Shown in pieces: positions 8,881 to 16,841 of a DNA stretch of 64,000 nucleotides (the stretch's first letter is position 1; each line of letters starts with the position of its first letter). Position numbers and translations under genes: made by a program. A model generated the notes under the pieces. It ran no database searches and had not been told where the DNA came from. It worked only from the letters and a program-made list of their open reading frames with translations. The stretch comes from Tabrizicola_A sp964393035 (lineage in GTDB: Bacteria > Pseudomonadota > Alphaproteobacteria > Rhodobacterales > Rhodobacteraceae): contig CAYMRX010000001.1 of the NCBI GenBank assembly GCA_964393035.1, positions 124,001-188,000 of the forward strand, written 5' to 3'.

Positions 8881-8994
8881 GTGGGTCTCCTGAGCAGAAA
8901 GGAATTCAGGGCAAGACTGCGCACAAAACAAAAACATACCGTAAACGTTGTCGGCAATTTTCTGGTTTTTCGACGAATCGCCGCGATCAGGGGC

Positions 8995-9864
8995 CTAAAA
9001 CCACTGGCCAGGCTCCATCAGCCCCAAATCCATCAACTGCTGCGAATGCCATTCGAATCGCACCGAATTGTGCCAACGGAAATCGTGGATATCGAACATC
9101 GATCCCGCGTTGCTGCGCAGGGCCTTGGCGGTGCGGAAACTCATCACCGTGGTGGTGATGTTGTTGTGCCAAGGGCAGGCGTAGGTGTTCATTTCCTCGT
9201 CGGACAGGGTGAAATCGGGGCGCAACTGCAACCCCGGCTTGGCCTTGAACAAAGCGATACGGTCGATCTTGCGGCGCGGCGCGGGAATGTGTTCTTCAAA
9301 CCGCCAGCGCAGGCCGCCAAAGAAATCAAGCTGCCGTTCCTTGGGATGATTGTGGTTGGCTTGATCTGGGCGGCCAAGAGCATAATAGCCCGAGCGGTCC
9401 ATATGGGCATGCTCCAGCGCCACGGCATTGGGAAAACGGTCCAGATCATCGGCATAAAGATCAATGACATAGGACAACATCGCCTCGCGACGTTCTTCGC
9501 CGTGGAAGGTGACAAGCTCACGCACGTTGCGGCCTTCGCAAAACGGATGGAACAGGTATTCACCGTTGTAGCAATAATATAGCCAGATGCCCGGCGCGGC
9601 TTCGATCACCCGGTTAACTGCCGCAAACAGTGCGCCTTCGGCATGAACGTCGTGGCTGATCCAGTGAATTTTCTCGGCCAGCGCATCAGGCACGGTGATG
9701 CCTTCGGGTGCCAAAAGCAGCACCTGCACAAAGCCCGCCGTCAGGTGATGGCGCAAGGTGGTGTCGACCTCAACCGGGTCTTCGGCAAAGACGATGGCCA
9801 CCGGCCCCTTGGAAAGGGTGTCCTTGCCATCGGTCAGAAACTGGTCAAGCGAGGAATAACGCAT
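8995..9864 (-). CDS. Glycosyltransferase family 2-like protein (putative)
   Basis: Conserved Rhodobacterales protein of 289 residues that is usually annotated as a glycosyltransferase family 2 member. It has no signal peptide or membrane helix. Features include a YYCYNGEYLFHPFCE segment, an acidic LYADDLDRFP stretch that could hold a metal-binding site, and a C-terminal region rich in Trp/His (FRWHNSVRFEWHSQQ). No classical DXD could be assigned with confidence. The ATG at 9864 has AAAGG upstream. It is divergent from miaB. Biochemical role unknown; the transferase assignment is from family resemblance only. Confidence 0.6.
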   Translation of the reverse strand: MRYSSLDQFLTDGKDTLSKGPVAIVFAEDPVEVDTTLRHHLTAGFVQVLLLAPEGITVPDALAEKIHWISHDVHAEGALFAAVNRVIEAAPGIWLYYCYNGEYLFHPFCEGRNVRELVTFHGEERREAMLSYVIDLYADDLDRFPNAVALEHAHMDRSGYYALGRPDQANHNHPKERQLDFFGGLRWRFEEHIPAPRRKIDRIALFKAKPGLQLRPDFTLSDEEMNTYACPWHNNITTTVMSFRTAKALRSNAGSMFDIHDFRWHNSVRFEWHSQQLMDLGLMEPGQWF

Positions 9865-9912
9865 AATGGCCTTTGGATGAGATGTTTGGCAAAATCAAAC
9901 AATGTGGCGATC

Positions 9913-9938
9913 AATGCAAGCGTAGGATCGGTTGCATT
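9913..9938. promoter_or_regulatory. TGCAA dyad between the transferase-like gene and miaB
   Basis: AATGCAA (9913-9919) and TTGCATT (9932-9938) form a perfect 7-bp inverted repeat with a 12-bp spacer, in the 138-bp divergent promoter region. It could be an operator; no regulator is known for it. Confidence 0.3.
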
Positions 9939-10002
9939 TGGCCTTTGCGTTGCGAAGTCCTGCGCTTTGGCTTATGGGCGGGGCTTGCGAAACAGGTGCG
10001 CC

Positions 10003-11313
10003 ATGGCCGATCCGAAGAAGCTTTTCATCAAGACCTACGGCTGTCAGATGAACGTCTATGACAGCGAACGCATGGCCGAGGCGATGGGCGCCGAGGGCTA
10101 TGTGCTGACCGAAACCGCCGATGATGCGGATATGGTCCTGCTGAACACCTGCCATATCCGCGAAAAGGCCAGCGAAAAGCTGTTTTCCGACCTTGGCCGG
10201 TTGAAGCCGCTGAAGCAGGCCAAGCCCGAGTTGAAGATCGGCGTGGCGGGCTGCGTGGCGCAGGCTGAGGGCGATGAGATTTTGCGGCGCATGCCCTTGG
10301 TGGATATCGTGGTCGGCCCACAGGCCTATCACCGCCTGCCGGAAATGGCGCAGGCCAATGCGCAACAGGTGGATACCGACTTCCCGACGGAAATGAAGTT
10401 TGACCGTCTGCCCGAGCGCAAATCCCATCGCGGCCCGACCGCGTTTCTGACCGCGCAGGAAGGCTGCGACAAGTTCTGCGCCTTTTGTGTGGTGCCTTAC
10501 ACCCGCGGATCCGAGGTGAGCCGCCCGGTGGACCGCATCCTGTCCGAGGCCCGCGGGTTGGTGGAACGGGGGGTCAAGGAAATCACCCTTCTGGGCCAGA
10601 ATGTGAACGCCTATCACGGGGCGGATGCGTCGGGTGACTACAGTCTGGGTCGCCTGTTGCGCGAACTGGCCCGGATCGACGGGCTGGAGCGGCTGCGCTA
10701 TACTACCAGCCACCCCAATGACATGGACGATGACCTGATCGCCGCCCATGGCGATCTGCCGCAATTGATGCCCTATCTGCATCTGCCGGTGCAATCCGGG
10801 TCCGATCGCATCCTGAAAGCCATGAATCGCAAGCATACGGCGGAGCAATATCTGCGCCTGATCGAACGGATCCGCGCCGCCCGGCCTGACATTCTGCTGT
10901 CGTCGGATTTCATCGTCGGATTCCCCGGCGAAACGGATGCCGACCATCAGGCCACGCTGGATCTGGTGCGCGCAGTGGGCTTTGGCGCCGCCTTTACCTT
11001 CAAATACTCGGCCCGCCCCGGCACGCCTGCTGCCGAAAAGCCTGAAATCGCGGCCGAGATCGCCGATCCCCGGCTTTACGAGTTGCAAGCCCTTGTCGCC
11101 CAACAGCAGCGCGCCGCCCAAGATGCCATGGTCGGCCGCGAAGTGGGTGTGCTTTATGAAAAGGCGGGGCGCCAACCGGGCCAGATGGTCGGCAAGTCTG
11201 ACCATCTGCATGCAGTGCATGTGAACGACCCGGCAGGTCAGGTGGGCGAGCTTGTCCGGGTGCGAATCTCTGCCTCGGCCACCAATTCCTTGGCGGGTGA
11301 GCGGATCGGCTGA
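10003..11313 (+). CDS. miaB: tRNA-2-methylthio-N6-dimethylallyladenosine synthase
   Basis: Radical-SAM methylthiotransferase that converts i6A37 to ms2i6A37 in tRNAs reading UNN codons. The 436-residue product has all expected parts. An N-terminal methylthiotransferase domain holds cluster cysteines C14, C50 and C84; the radical-SAM motif EGCDKFCAFC has C155, C159 and C162; and a C-terminal TRAM domain binds tRNA. The start ATG 10003 (MADPKKLFIKTYGCQMN) is right for the family; the reading frame stays open upstream but without family similarity. It stands alone, with an OmpA-family gene 217 bp downstream. Confidence 0.97.
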   Translation: MADPKKLFIKTYGCQMNVYDSERMAEAMGAEGYVLTETADDADMVLLNTCHIREKASEKLFSDLGRLKPLKQAKPELKIGVAGCVAQAEGDEILRRMPLVDIVVGPQAYHRLPEMAQANAQQVDTDFPTEMKFDRLPERKSHRGPTAFLTAQEGCDKFCAFCVVPYTRGSEVSRPVDRILSEARGLVERGVKEITLLGQNVNAYHGADASGDYSLGRLLRELARIDGLERLRYTTSHPNDMDDDLIAAHGDLPQLMPYLHLPVQSGSDRILKAMNRKHTAEQYLRLIERIRAARPDILLSSDFIVGFPGETDADHQATLDLVRAVGFGAAFTFKYSARPGTPAAEKPEIAAEIADPRLYELQALVAQQQRAAQDAMVGREVGVLYEKAGRQPGQMVGKSDHLHAVHVNDPAGQVGELVRVRISASATNSLAGERIG

Positions 11314-11380
11314 CCAAGGCGCGCAGCGCTTCTGTTTCCGCCACGGCAACGAACTTTTGCCAGCCCCGCGACCTGCGCCT

Positions 11381-11467
11381 GAAAATCCGGAAAATCCCGC
11401 GGCAAAGTCAACCAATTAAGGAAAATCCCCCTTTACTTCTCTAAAGTGCGCAAGCAAGTCTCTAAAG
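11381..11467 (+). repeat. Short direct repeats upstream of the OmpA-family gene
   Basis: Two sets of tandem motifs lie in the miaB/OmpA gap. GAAAATCC occurs at 11381, 11390 and 11421, and TCTCTAAAG occurs at 11438-11446 and 11459-11467, exactly 21 bp (two helical turns) apart. Spacing on one DNA face suggests protein binding near the OmpA promoter. Confidence 0.4.
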
Positions 11468-11530
11468 ATAGTATGTAACGGCCCCTGCCAGGGCCGGTCT
11501 TGAAAAGGGGGGGCTGCCGCATTGGAACGC

Positions 11531-12124
11531 ATGTCCAAAGCAGTGCTGGGTATGGTTGCGGGGGCGGCATTGGCCGTTTCCGGGTTTGGGGGGGCTGCCT
11601 TTGCCCACCCGTCCAAAACGCCGCATGAAGCACATCAGAACATTCCGGGGCCGCAGGTCACCGGGCAAATTCAGTGGGGCGTCTGGATTGATGATGACGG
11701 CTGCATGCACTGGTGGGCCGACGGCGGCCTTGAAGGCTATATGCTGGACCGCGTGAACCCCAAGACCGGCAAGCCCGTCTGCCTGAAACGCAACACCTGT
11801 CTGGTGGAAAACACCGACCAGTTGTTCGCCACCGACAGCCACAAGTTGACCGCCGCCGGCCTGCGCCGGCTGGAAGACTTCTTCCGCAGCGCCGGGGCCT
11901 TTGGCTATGCCGTCTACGGCCATACCGACAGCCGCGCGTCGGATGAATACAACATGCGCCTGTCGCAGCGCCGCGCCAAGTCCGTGGCCGATGTCGCCCG
12001 CGCCATGGGCGCCATGGTTGACCGTGAAATCGGCTATGGCGAGCGTAACCCGATCGCGTCGAATGCAACGGCCGCTGGCATGCAGCAGAACCGTCGCGTC
12101 GAAGTTGTCTGCTACCGGTGGTGA
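11531..12124 (+). CDS. OmpA-family protein with N-terminal Cys-bounded module
   Basis: Exported envelope protein of 197 residues. A signal peptide (about 1-25, cleaved near AFA) is followed by a module DDDGCMHWWADGGLEGY...RVNPKTGKPVC (54-84), bounded by two cysteines that could pair. The C-terminal OmpA-like domain (about 95-195) has the peptidoglycan-contacting pattern GHTDSRASDEYNMRLSQRRA and ends QNRRVEV, as expected for a diaminopimelate-binding fold. It should therefore anchor to peptidoglycan in the periplasm. A TTG at 11522 is an alternative start; ATG 11531 gives the cleaner signal peptide. The following lipoprotein gene repeats the same N-terminal module, so the pair probably works together. 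Confidence 0.82.
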   Translation: MSKAVLGMVAGAALAVSGFGGAAFAHPSKTPHEAHQNIPGPQVTGQIQWGVWIDDDGCMHWWADGGLEGYMLDRVNPKTGKPVCLKRNTCLVENTDQLFATDSHKLTAAGLRRLEDFFRSAGAFGYAVYGHTDSRASDEYNMRLSQRRAKSVADVARAMGAMVDREIGYGERNPIASNATAAGMQQNRRVEVVCYRW

Positions 12125-12129
12125 TAAAG

Positions 12130-12486
12130 ATGATGAACCCTGTGAAAATCGCCCTCGGCCTTCTTCTGGCCAGTTCTGTCTCGGGCTGCATCGAAGGCGT
12201 CACCGCCTATAACGGCCAGCCCGATACGGTGATCGCCACCGCCTATGACAAGGGGCGCGACAAAGGCGTTCTGGAAGAAGGCCATGCCGCCATCGCCTAT
12301 GACCCCGATGGATGTCAGGGCTGGCTCATTGACGATGGGATCGAAGGTTATTCGGGCCGCCGCTTTGACCCGGTTTCGGGCCTGCCGGTGTGCAACAATC
12401 ATTACCCGCCAGGCACTGTGCTGAAGGACTATCAGTCACAATCGCCGGGCCTGAAAGACTATGTGCCGGGTTGGGTGCAACCCTGA
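12130..12486 (+). CDS. Lipoprotein sharing the DGC-W-DG-EGY-PVC module
   Basis: Predicted lipoprotein of 118 residues. A hydrophobic signal ends in the lipobox VSGC, with C20 as the lipidated cysteine. The mature part contains YDPDGCQGWLIDDGIEGY followed by RFDPVSGLPVC (58-88). This matches the N-terminal module of the OmpA-family protein encoded five bases upstream in Cys, Trp, Gly and Pro positions. A Pro/Tyr-rich tail follows. Upstream GTG codons at 12118 and 12121 would overlap the preceding stop; the ATG pair at 12130/12133 is preferred. Function unknown; probably an outer-membrane or periplasmic partner of the OmpA-like protein. Confidence 0.72.
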   Translation: MMNPVKIALGLLLASSVSGCIEGVTAYNGQPDTVIATAYDKGRDKGVLEEGHAAIAYDPDGCQGWLIDDGIEGYSGRRFDPVSGLPVCNNHYPPGTVLKDYQSQSPGLKDYVPGWVQP

Positions 12487-12518
12487 TACCGCACCGCACA
12501 TCATCGCAGACCGATTGG

Positions 12519-12553
12519 GGGCCATGGCGCAAGCCGTGGCCCTTTGCTTTTTT
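12519..12553 (+). terminator. Rho-independent terminator after the OmpA/lipoprotein pair
   Basis: Stem GGGCCATGGC/GCCGTGGCCC (12519-12528 with 12533-12542, one G-T wobble), loop GCAA, then TTTGCTTTTTT. Confidence 0.8.
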
Positions 12554-12709
12554 GGCTCAGGTCCGGGAACCTGCTAGATATAGCGGCGTTGTCATGAATA
12601 TTTGGCACCAATGGGTCAAATTCACCCCCATGACGTCGGATTTCTCTTGCTCCGAATGTCAAACAGGACGAGCATTTGCATGTGTCCCTCTGTCAATAAG
12701 GAGACCCCA

Positions 12710-13744
12710 TTGGGCATCAGCGCGCTGACCCCCCCGTCCCGCCCCGAGGATGTTGTCGAAACCATTCTCGAATTTCCCGACAATCGTCTGCTGATCGGCC
12801 TCTGCGGTGAGTTTGACCGCAATCTGGCGCAGATCGAACACCAGATGGGCGTGCATGTGCTTCGGCGCGGCAATCGGCTTTCGGTCATCGGTGATGCCCA
12901 GGCACGCGAACAGGCGGCCGCCGTGCTGCGCGGGCTTTACGCCCGGCTGGAGGCAGGACGCTCGGTGAACGCCGGTGACATTGATGGCGCGATCCGCATG
13001 GGGCAACCCATGCCCGACACCGCCCGCAGCACCGGCCTTGGGGCCGATGGGCAGCAGATCGAGATGTTCTCGGCCAATGGCATGGAGTTGCGCACCCGCA
13101 AGAAAGCGGTGGAGCCGCGGACCGAGGCGCAAAAGGACTATGTGAAGAACCTGTTCCAGAACGAATTGGGCTTTGGCATCGGCCCGGCGGGCACCGGCAA
13201 GACCTATCTTGCCGTTGCGGTCGGGGTAACGATGCTGATCTCCGGCGCGGTGGAAAAAATCATCCTGTCCCGCCCGGCGGTGGAGGCCGGCGAGCGGCTT
13301 GGCTTTCTGCCCGGCGACATGAAGGAAAAAGTCGATCCCTATATGCAGCCCCTGTATGACGCGCTGAACGACTTTTTGCCTTCAAAGCAGGTGCAAAAAC
13401 TGATGGAGGAAAAGCGCATCGAAATCGCGCCTCTGGCCTTCATGCGCGGACGCACGCTGTCAAACGCCTTTGTCGTTCTGGACGAGGCGCAGAACGCCAC
13501 CACCATGCAGATGAAGATGTTCCTGACCCGTCTGGGCGAAGGCAGCCGCATGGTCATCACCGGCGACCGCACGCAAGTCGACCTGCCGCGCGGCGTCACC
13601 TCGGGTCTGGCCGACGCCGAACGCATCCTGAAAGGGGTGAAGGGCGTGTCGTTCAACTACTTCACCTCGAAGGATGTCGTGCGCCACCCGCTGGTCGCCC
13701 GCGTGATCGAGGCCTATGAAAAGGACGAGGCGCAATCCGGTTGA
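12710..13744 (+). CDS. phoH: PhoH-family ATPase
   Basis: PhoH-like P-loop ATPase, cytoplasmic, linked in bacteria to RNA metabolism and functionally to YbeY. The product has 344 residues, with Walker A GPAGTGKT (158-165), Walker B FVVLDEAQN and the following TTMQMKMFLTRLG. The start is decided by the ribosome site: AAGGAG at 12698-12703 lies six bases before TTG 12710, giving MGISALTPPSRPED. An upstream ATG (12680) has no such site. It heads the phoH-ybeY-corC-lnt cluster conserved in proteobacteria, with 63 bp to ybeY. Confidence 0.92.
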   Translation: MGISALTPPSRPEDVVETILEFPDNRLLIGLCGEFDRNLAQIEHQMGVHVLRRGNRLSVIGDAQAREQAAAVLRGLYARLEAGRSVNAGDIDGAIRMGQPMPDTARSTGLGADGQQIEMFSANGMELRTRKKAVEPRTEAQKDYVKNLFQNELGFGIGPAGTGKTYLAVAVGVTMLISGAVEKIILSRPAVEAGERLGFLPGDMKEKVDPYMQPLYDALNDFLPSKQVQKLMEEKRIEIAPLAFMRGRTLSNAFVVLDEAQNATTMQMKMFLTRLGEGSRMVITGDRTQVDLPRGVTSGLADAERILKGVKGVSFNYFTSKDVVRHPLVARVIEAYEKDEAQSG

Positions 13745-13807
13745 ATGTGGCGCGCGGCAGGCCCTCCGGCTTGCCGCGCGGCCCTTTCCCCGTTAGTCAG
13801 CGCAGCC

Positions 13808-14311
13808 ATGGAACCCTTGGTTGATATCGTCATCGAAGATGACCGCTGGGAGGCATTTGGCCTTGAACCCTTGGCCGATCGAGCCATCCGCGCCGCCATG
13901 GCCGAGTTGGGCCTTCAGCCCGAGGGCTTTACCCTTTGCCTGATGGGCTGCGATGATAGCCGCATTCTTGAACTGAACGGCGACTTTCGCGGCAAGGCAA
14001 AGCCGACAAACGTCTTGAGCTGGCCATCGGATGAACGCGCGGCCGAGGTCGAGGGCGAGACGCCGGATGCGCCCGAAGCTGGCGACGACGATGACCCCGA
14101 ATCGCTTGGTGACATTGCGATTTCCTATGACACCTGCGCGGCCGAGGCGGTTCAGGCGGAAAAGCCCATGGCCGATCATGTCACCCATCTGGTGGTGCAT
14201 GGCTTTTTGCATCTTCTGGGCTATGACCACATCCGCGACGGCGACGCGACGCTGATGGAGGCGACCGAAGTGCGCATACTTGCGCGTCTGGGTCTTTCTG
14301 ACCCATATTGA
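13808..14311 (+). CDS. ybeY: Endoribonuclease YbeY
   Basis: Single-strand-specific metallo-endoribonuclease acting in 16S rRNA 3'-end maturation and ribosome quality control. It has 167 residues. The signature zinc site HLVVHGFLHLLGYDH near the C-terminus carries the three histidine ligands. The segment ESLGDIAISYD precedes it as in other family members. An acidic insert (about residues 77-100, rich in Glu/Asp) is longer than in Escherichia coli, as often seen in alphaproteobacteria. ATG 13808 follows the phoH stop by 63 bp and corC begins 42 bp downstream, so the gene is probably co-transcribed. Confidence 0.95.
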   Translation: MEPLVDIVIEDDRWEAFGLEPLADRAIRAAMAELGLQPEGFTLCLMGCDDSRILELNGDFRGKAKPTNVLSWPSDERAAEVEGETPDAPEAGDDDDPESLGDIAISYDTCAAEAVQAEKPMADHVTHLVVHGFLHLLGYDHIRDGDATLMEATEVRILARLGLSDPY

Positions 14312-14353
14312 ACAGGTCCGGCAGCGTGGTCGGCGATTTGGGACAAAGGACCA

Positions 14354-15274
14354 ATGGGCAGTAGCAACGACGACTCTCCGGCGGCGCAAAGCGCGCGGCA
14401 GGAAGGTGAAGACGACGGCACCGATCAGGGACCGCGGACATTTCTTGGGCGGATCTTCAGCGCCTTTTCTCCCTCTGACAGCCAATCCGGCGGCGATGCC
14501 GATGCGCGACCCAGCAGCGTAACGGCCCCCGGTACTGCCCAGCTTGGCCTTGCCAATCTGCGCAAGCTGCGGGTCGATGATGTGGCCATCCCCAAGGTCG
14601 AAATTGCCGCCGTGCCGTTGGACATCGGCAAGGATGATCTGGTGGAGGCCTTTCGCCAGCACGGCTTTTCCCGTCTGCCGGTTTACAAAGGCACGCTGGA
14701 CCATCCGCAGGGCTTGGTCTTGCTCAAGGATCTGGCCTTGCAGCACGGTTTCGGGGCCACCGGCCGTTTCAGCCTGAAACGCCTGCTGCGCCCGCTGCTT
14801 TACGCCCCCCCGTCGATGCCCGCCGCGACGCTGCTGCAAAAAATGCAGCGCGACCGGGTGCATATGGCCTTGGTGATTGACGAATATGGTGGCGTGGATG
14901 GTCTTGTGACCATCGAAGACCTGATCGAAACCGTCATCGGCGAGATTGACGACGAGCATGACGAGGTCGAAGGCGCCCTGTGGAAAGAGGAAAAGCCCGG
15001 CGTCTTTTTGGCCCAATCCGTCGCCCCCTTGGAAGAATTCGAAGCCGCCATCGGCATGACCCTGCGCGCCGATGAGGACGACGCTGAGATCGACACCCTT
15101 GGCGGTCTAGTCTTTGTCCGCACGGGCCGGGTTCCGGCGCGCGGCGAGGTGGTGCCCCATGAAAGCGGGGTGGAGTTCGAAGTGGTCGATGCCGACCCCC
15201 GCCGCATCAAGCGCCTGCGCGTCCGCCTGCCCGGCGCGGGCAGCGCCAAACCGGCCGAGGCCCCGAAGGCGTGA
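14354..15274 (+). CDS. corC: CBS-domain protein CorC/TlyC (hemolysin C family)
   Basis: Cytoplasmic protein of 306 residues implicated in magnesium/cobalt homeostasis. An acidic, low-complexity N-terminus (about 1-65) is followed by a CBS pair (about 75-200, including FRQHGFSRLPVYKG and VHMALVIDEYGGVDGLVT) and a C-terminal CorC_HlyC transporter-associated domain (about 215-295). The membrane DUF21 domain of larger relatives is absent, which is normal for the version next to lnt. ATG 14354 has AAAGGA upstream. Its stop overlaps the lnt start (GTGA), so the two are translationally coupled. Confidence 0.9.
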   Translation: MGSSNDDSPAAQSARQEGEDDGTDQGPRTFLGRIFSAFSPSDSQSGGDADARPSSVTAPGTAQLGLANLRKLRVDDVAIPKVEIAAVPLDIGKDDLVEAFRQHGFSRLPVYKGTLDHPQGLVLLKDLALQHGFGATGRFSLKRLLRPLLYAPPSMPAATLLQKMQRDRVHMALVIDEYGGVDGLVTIEDLIETVIGEIDDEHDEVEGALWKEEKPGVFLAQSVAPLEEFEAAIGMTLRADEDDAEIDTLGGLVFVRTGRVPARGEVVPHESGVEFEVVDADPRRIKRLRVRLPGAGSAKPAEAPKA

Positions 15275-16755
15275 GGCGCATCTGGCACAGCCGCCCCGCC
15301 CCGCGCATGGCGACCTTGGCCTTTGCGGCCGGGGCCTTGGCCGCGCTTGGCCACGCGCCGCTTTACCTTTGGCCGTTGACACTTGCCGGGTTGACCGTGC
15401 TGACGCGCCTTGTGGCACGGGTTGAAACCGGGGCGGGCTGGATCGGCCTTGTCGGCGGGATGGGCTATGGCGCCGTCGCGCTGTCATGGATCGTTGAGCC
15501 CTTCCTGATCGAACCGGAAACCTATGGCTGGATGGCCCCTTTCGCCGTGTTTTTCATGGCCTTGGGGCTGGGCCTTTTCTGGGCCAGCGCGGCTTGGGCC
15601 GCCCGGGCCCTTCCCTTCCGCCCCCCCGCCTTCGGCTTTGCGCTGACCCTGACGGCGGTAGAATACCTGCGCGGCCATATCCTGACGGGCTTTCCTTGGG
15701 CGATGCCCGGCCATGTCTGGATTTCCACCCCCGTTGCCCAACTCGGTGCCTGGATCGGCCCAACCGGCCTGACATTGGGCCTGCTGCTGCTTGCAGCCAC
15801 GCTGTCTTCCTTGCGCTGGCGGCCAGCGGTGGGCGCGGGGGCCGCGCTGGCCACCGCTTGGGCCTGTGGGCTTTGGTCCCTGTCGCAGCCGATGCCCGCC
15901 GACCGGCCCGCCATTTTGCGGCTGGTGCAGCCCAATGCCGAGCAGGCGCTGAAATGGGACCCCGATCAGGCACGCCGTTTCCTTGATCGACTTTTGACCG
16001 CCACCGCAGCCGAACCGCGCCCCGCGCTGGTGATCTGGCCCGAAACCGCCCTGCCCTACCTCTTGGAACGTCACAGCGATCTGGCCCCGATGATCGCCGC
16101 CGCGGCCAAAGGCGTGCCCGTCGCCCTTGGCGCCCAGCGCGAAGATGGCAATCGGTTCTGGAACAGCCTGACCGTGATCGAACCGGACGGCACCTTGGGC
16201 GCGCGGTATGACAAGCACCATCTTGTGCCCTTTGGCGAATATATCCCCTTGGGGGATCTGGCGTTTCGCCTGTTCGGCCTGCGGGCCTTTGCCGCACAGG
16301 AAGGCGCCGGCTATTCCGCGGGGGACGGCGCGAAACTGATAGGCTTTGGCCAGGCACTGGGCCGCGCCCTGCCCTTGATCTGTTACGAGGCGGTGTTTCC
16401 GCAAGATGTGAATGCGGCCCCGGAACGCGCTGACTGGCTGTTGCAGATCACCAATGACGCTTGGTTCGGCACGCTCTCAGGCCCATTCCAGCACGCCGAT
16501 CAGGCGCGGATGCGGGCAATCGAACAAGGGCTGCCCTTGGTACGCGTCGCCAATACCGGGGTGACGGCGGTCTATGACGCGCGGGGGCAATTGCGCGCCG
16601 CGTTGCCCTTTGGCACGCAAGGGCACCTTGATGCGGCCTTGCCCGCCCCGCTGGCCGCCACATTTTTTGCCCGCTGGGGCGAGACCCCGACCCTGCTGTT
16701 GCTTGCCGGTCTCGGCCTTATGTTGATCCGGCGACGCGTCACCAAGTATTCTTGA
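15271..16755 (+). CDS. lnt: Apolipoprotein N-acyltransferase
   Basis: Inner-membrane enzyme that adds the third acyl chain to the N-terminal cysteine of lipoproteins, from a phospholipid donor. Of its 494 residues, about the first 200 form several transmembrane helices. The rest is a periplasmic nitrilase-like domain with the Glu-Lys-Cys triad visible in WPETALP, KHHLVPFGEY and ICYEAVFP. A last helix near the C-terminus closes the protein. It starts with GTG inside the corC stop (4-bp overlap); ATG 15307 is the next candidate. It is the last gene of the phoH operon and the likely acyl donor step for the several lipoproteins in this window. Confidence 0.95.
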   Translation: MRRIWHSRPAPRMATLAFAAGALAALGHAPLYLWPLTLAGLTVLTRLVARVETGAGWIGLVGGMGYGAVALSWIVEPFLIEPETYGWMAPFAVFFMALGLGLFWASAAWAARALPFRPPAFGFALTLTAVEYLRGHILTGFPWAMPGHVWISTPVAQLGAWIGPTGLTLGLLLLAATLSSLRWRPAVGAGAALATAWACGLWSLSQPMPADRPAILRLVQPNAEQALKWDPDQARRFLDRLLTATAAEPRPALVIWPETALPYLLERHSDLAPMIAAAAKGVPVALGAQREDGNRFWNSLTVIEPDGTLGARYDKHHLVPFGEYIPLGDLAFRLFGLRAFAAQEGAGYSAGDGAKLIGFGQALGRALPLICYEAVFPQDVNAAPERADWLLQITNDAWFGTLSGPFQHADQARMRAIEQGLPLVRVANTGVTAVYDARGQLRAALPFGTQGHLDAALPAPLAATFFARWGETPTLLLLAGLGLMLIRRRVTKYS

Positions 16756-16789
16756 CCTTTCGCGTCCAATCAGCGAAAGCGGGCCACAG

Positions 16790-16836
16790 ACTGTCACAAC
16801 GGCTTCCTGGCGTGGCAGGTTTCTCATAACGGAGCA
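16790..16836 (+). promoter_or_regulatory. SAM/SAH riboswitch in the metK leader
   Basis: The leader matches the SAM/SAH riboswitch class found before metK in Rhodobacterales. P1 is CTGTCAC (16791-16797) paired with GTGGCAG (16812-16818, one G-U). The loop AACGGCTTCCTGGC holds GCTTC (16802-16806), which can pair with GGAGC (16831-16835) to form the pseudoknot. That second strand contains the metK Shine-Dalgarno, seven bases before ATG 16842. Ligand binding would hide the ribosome site, so expression of SAM synthetase falls when SAM/SAH is abundant. Confidence 0.9.
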
Positions 16837-16841
16837 TTTCC

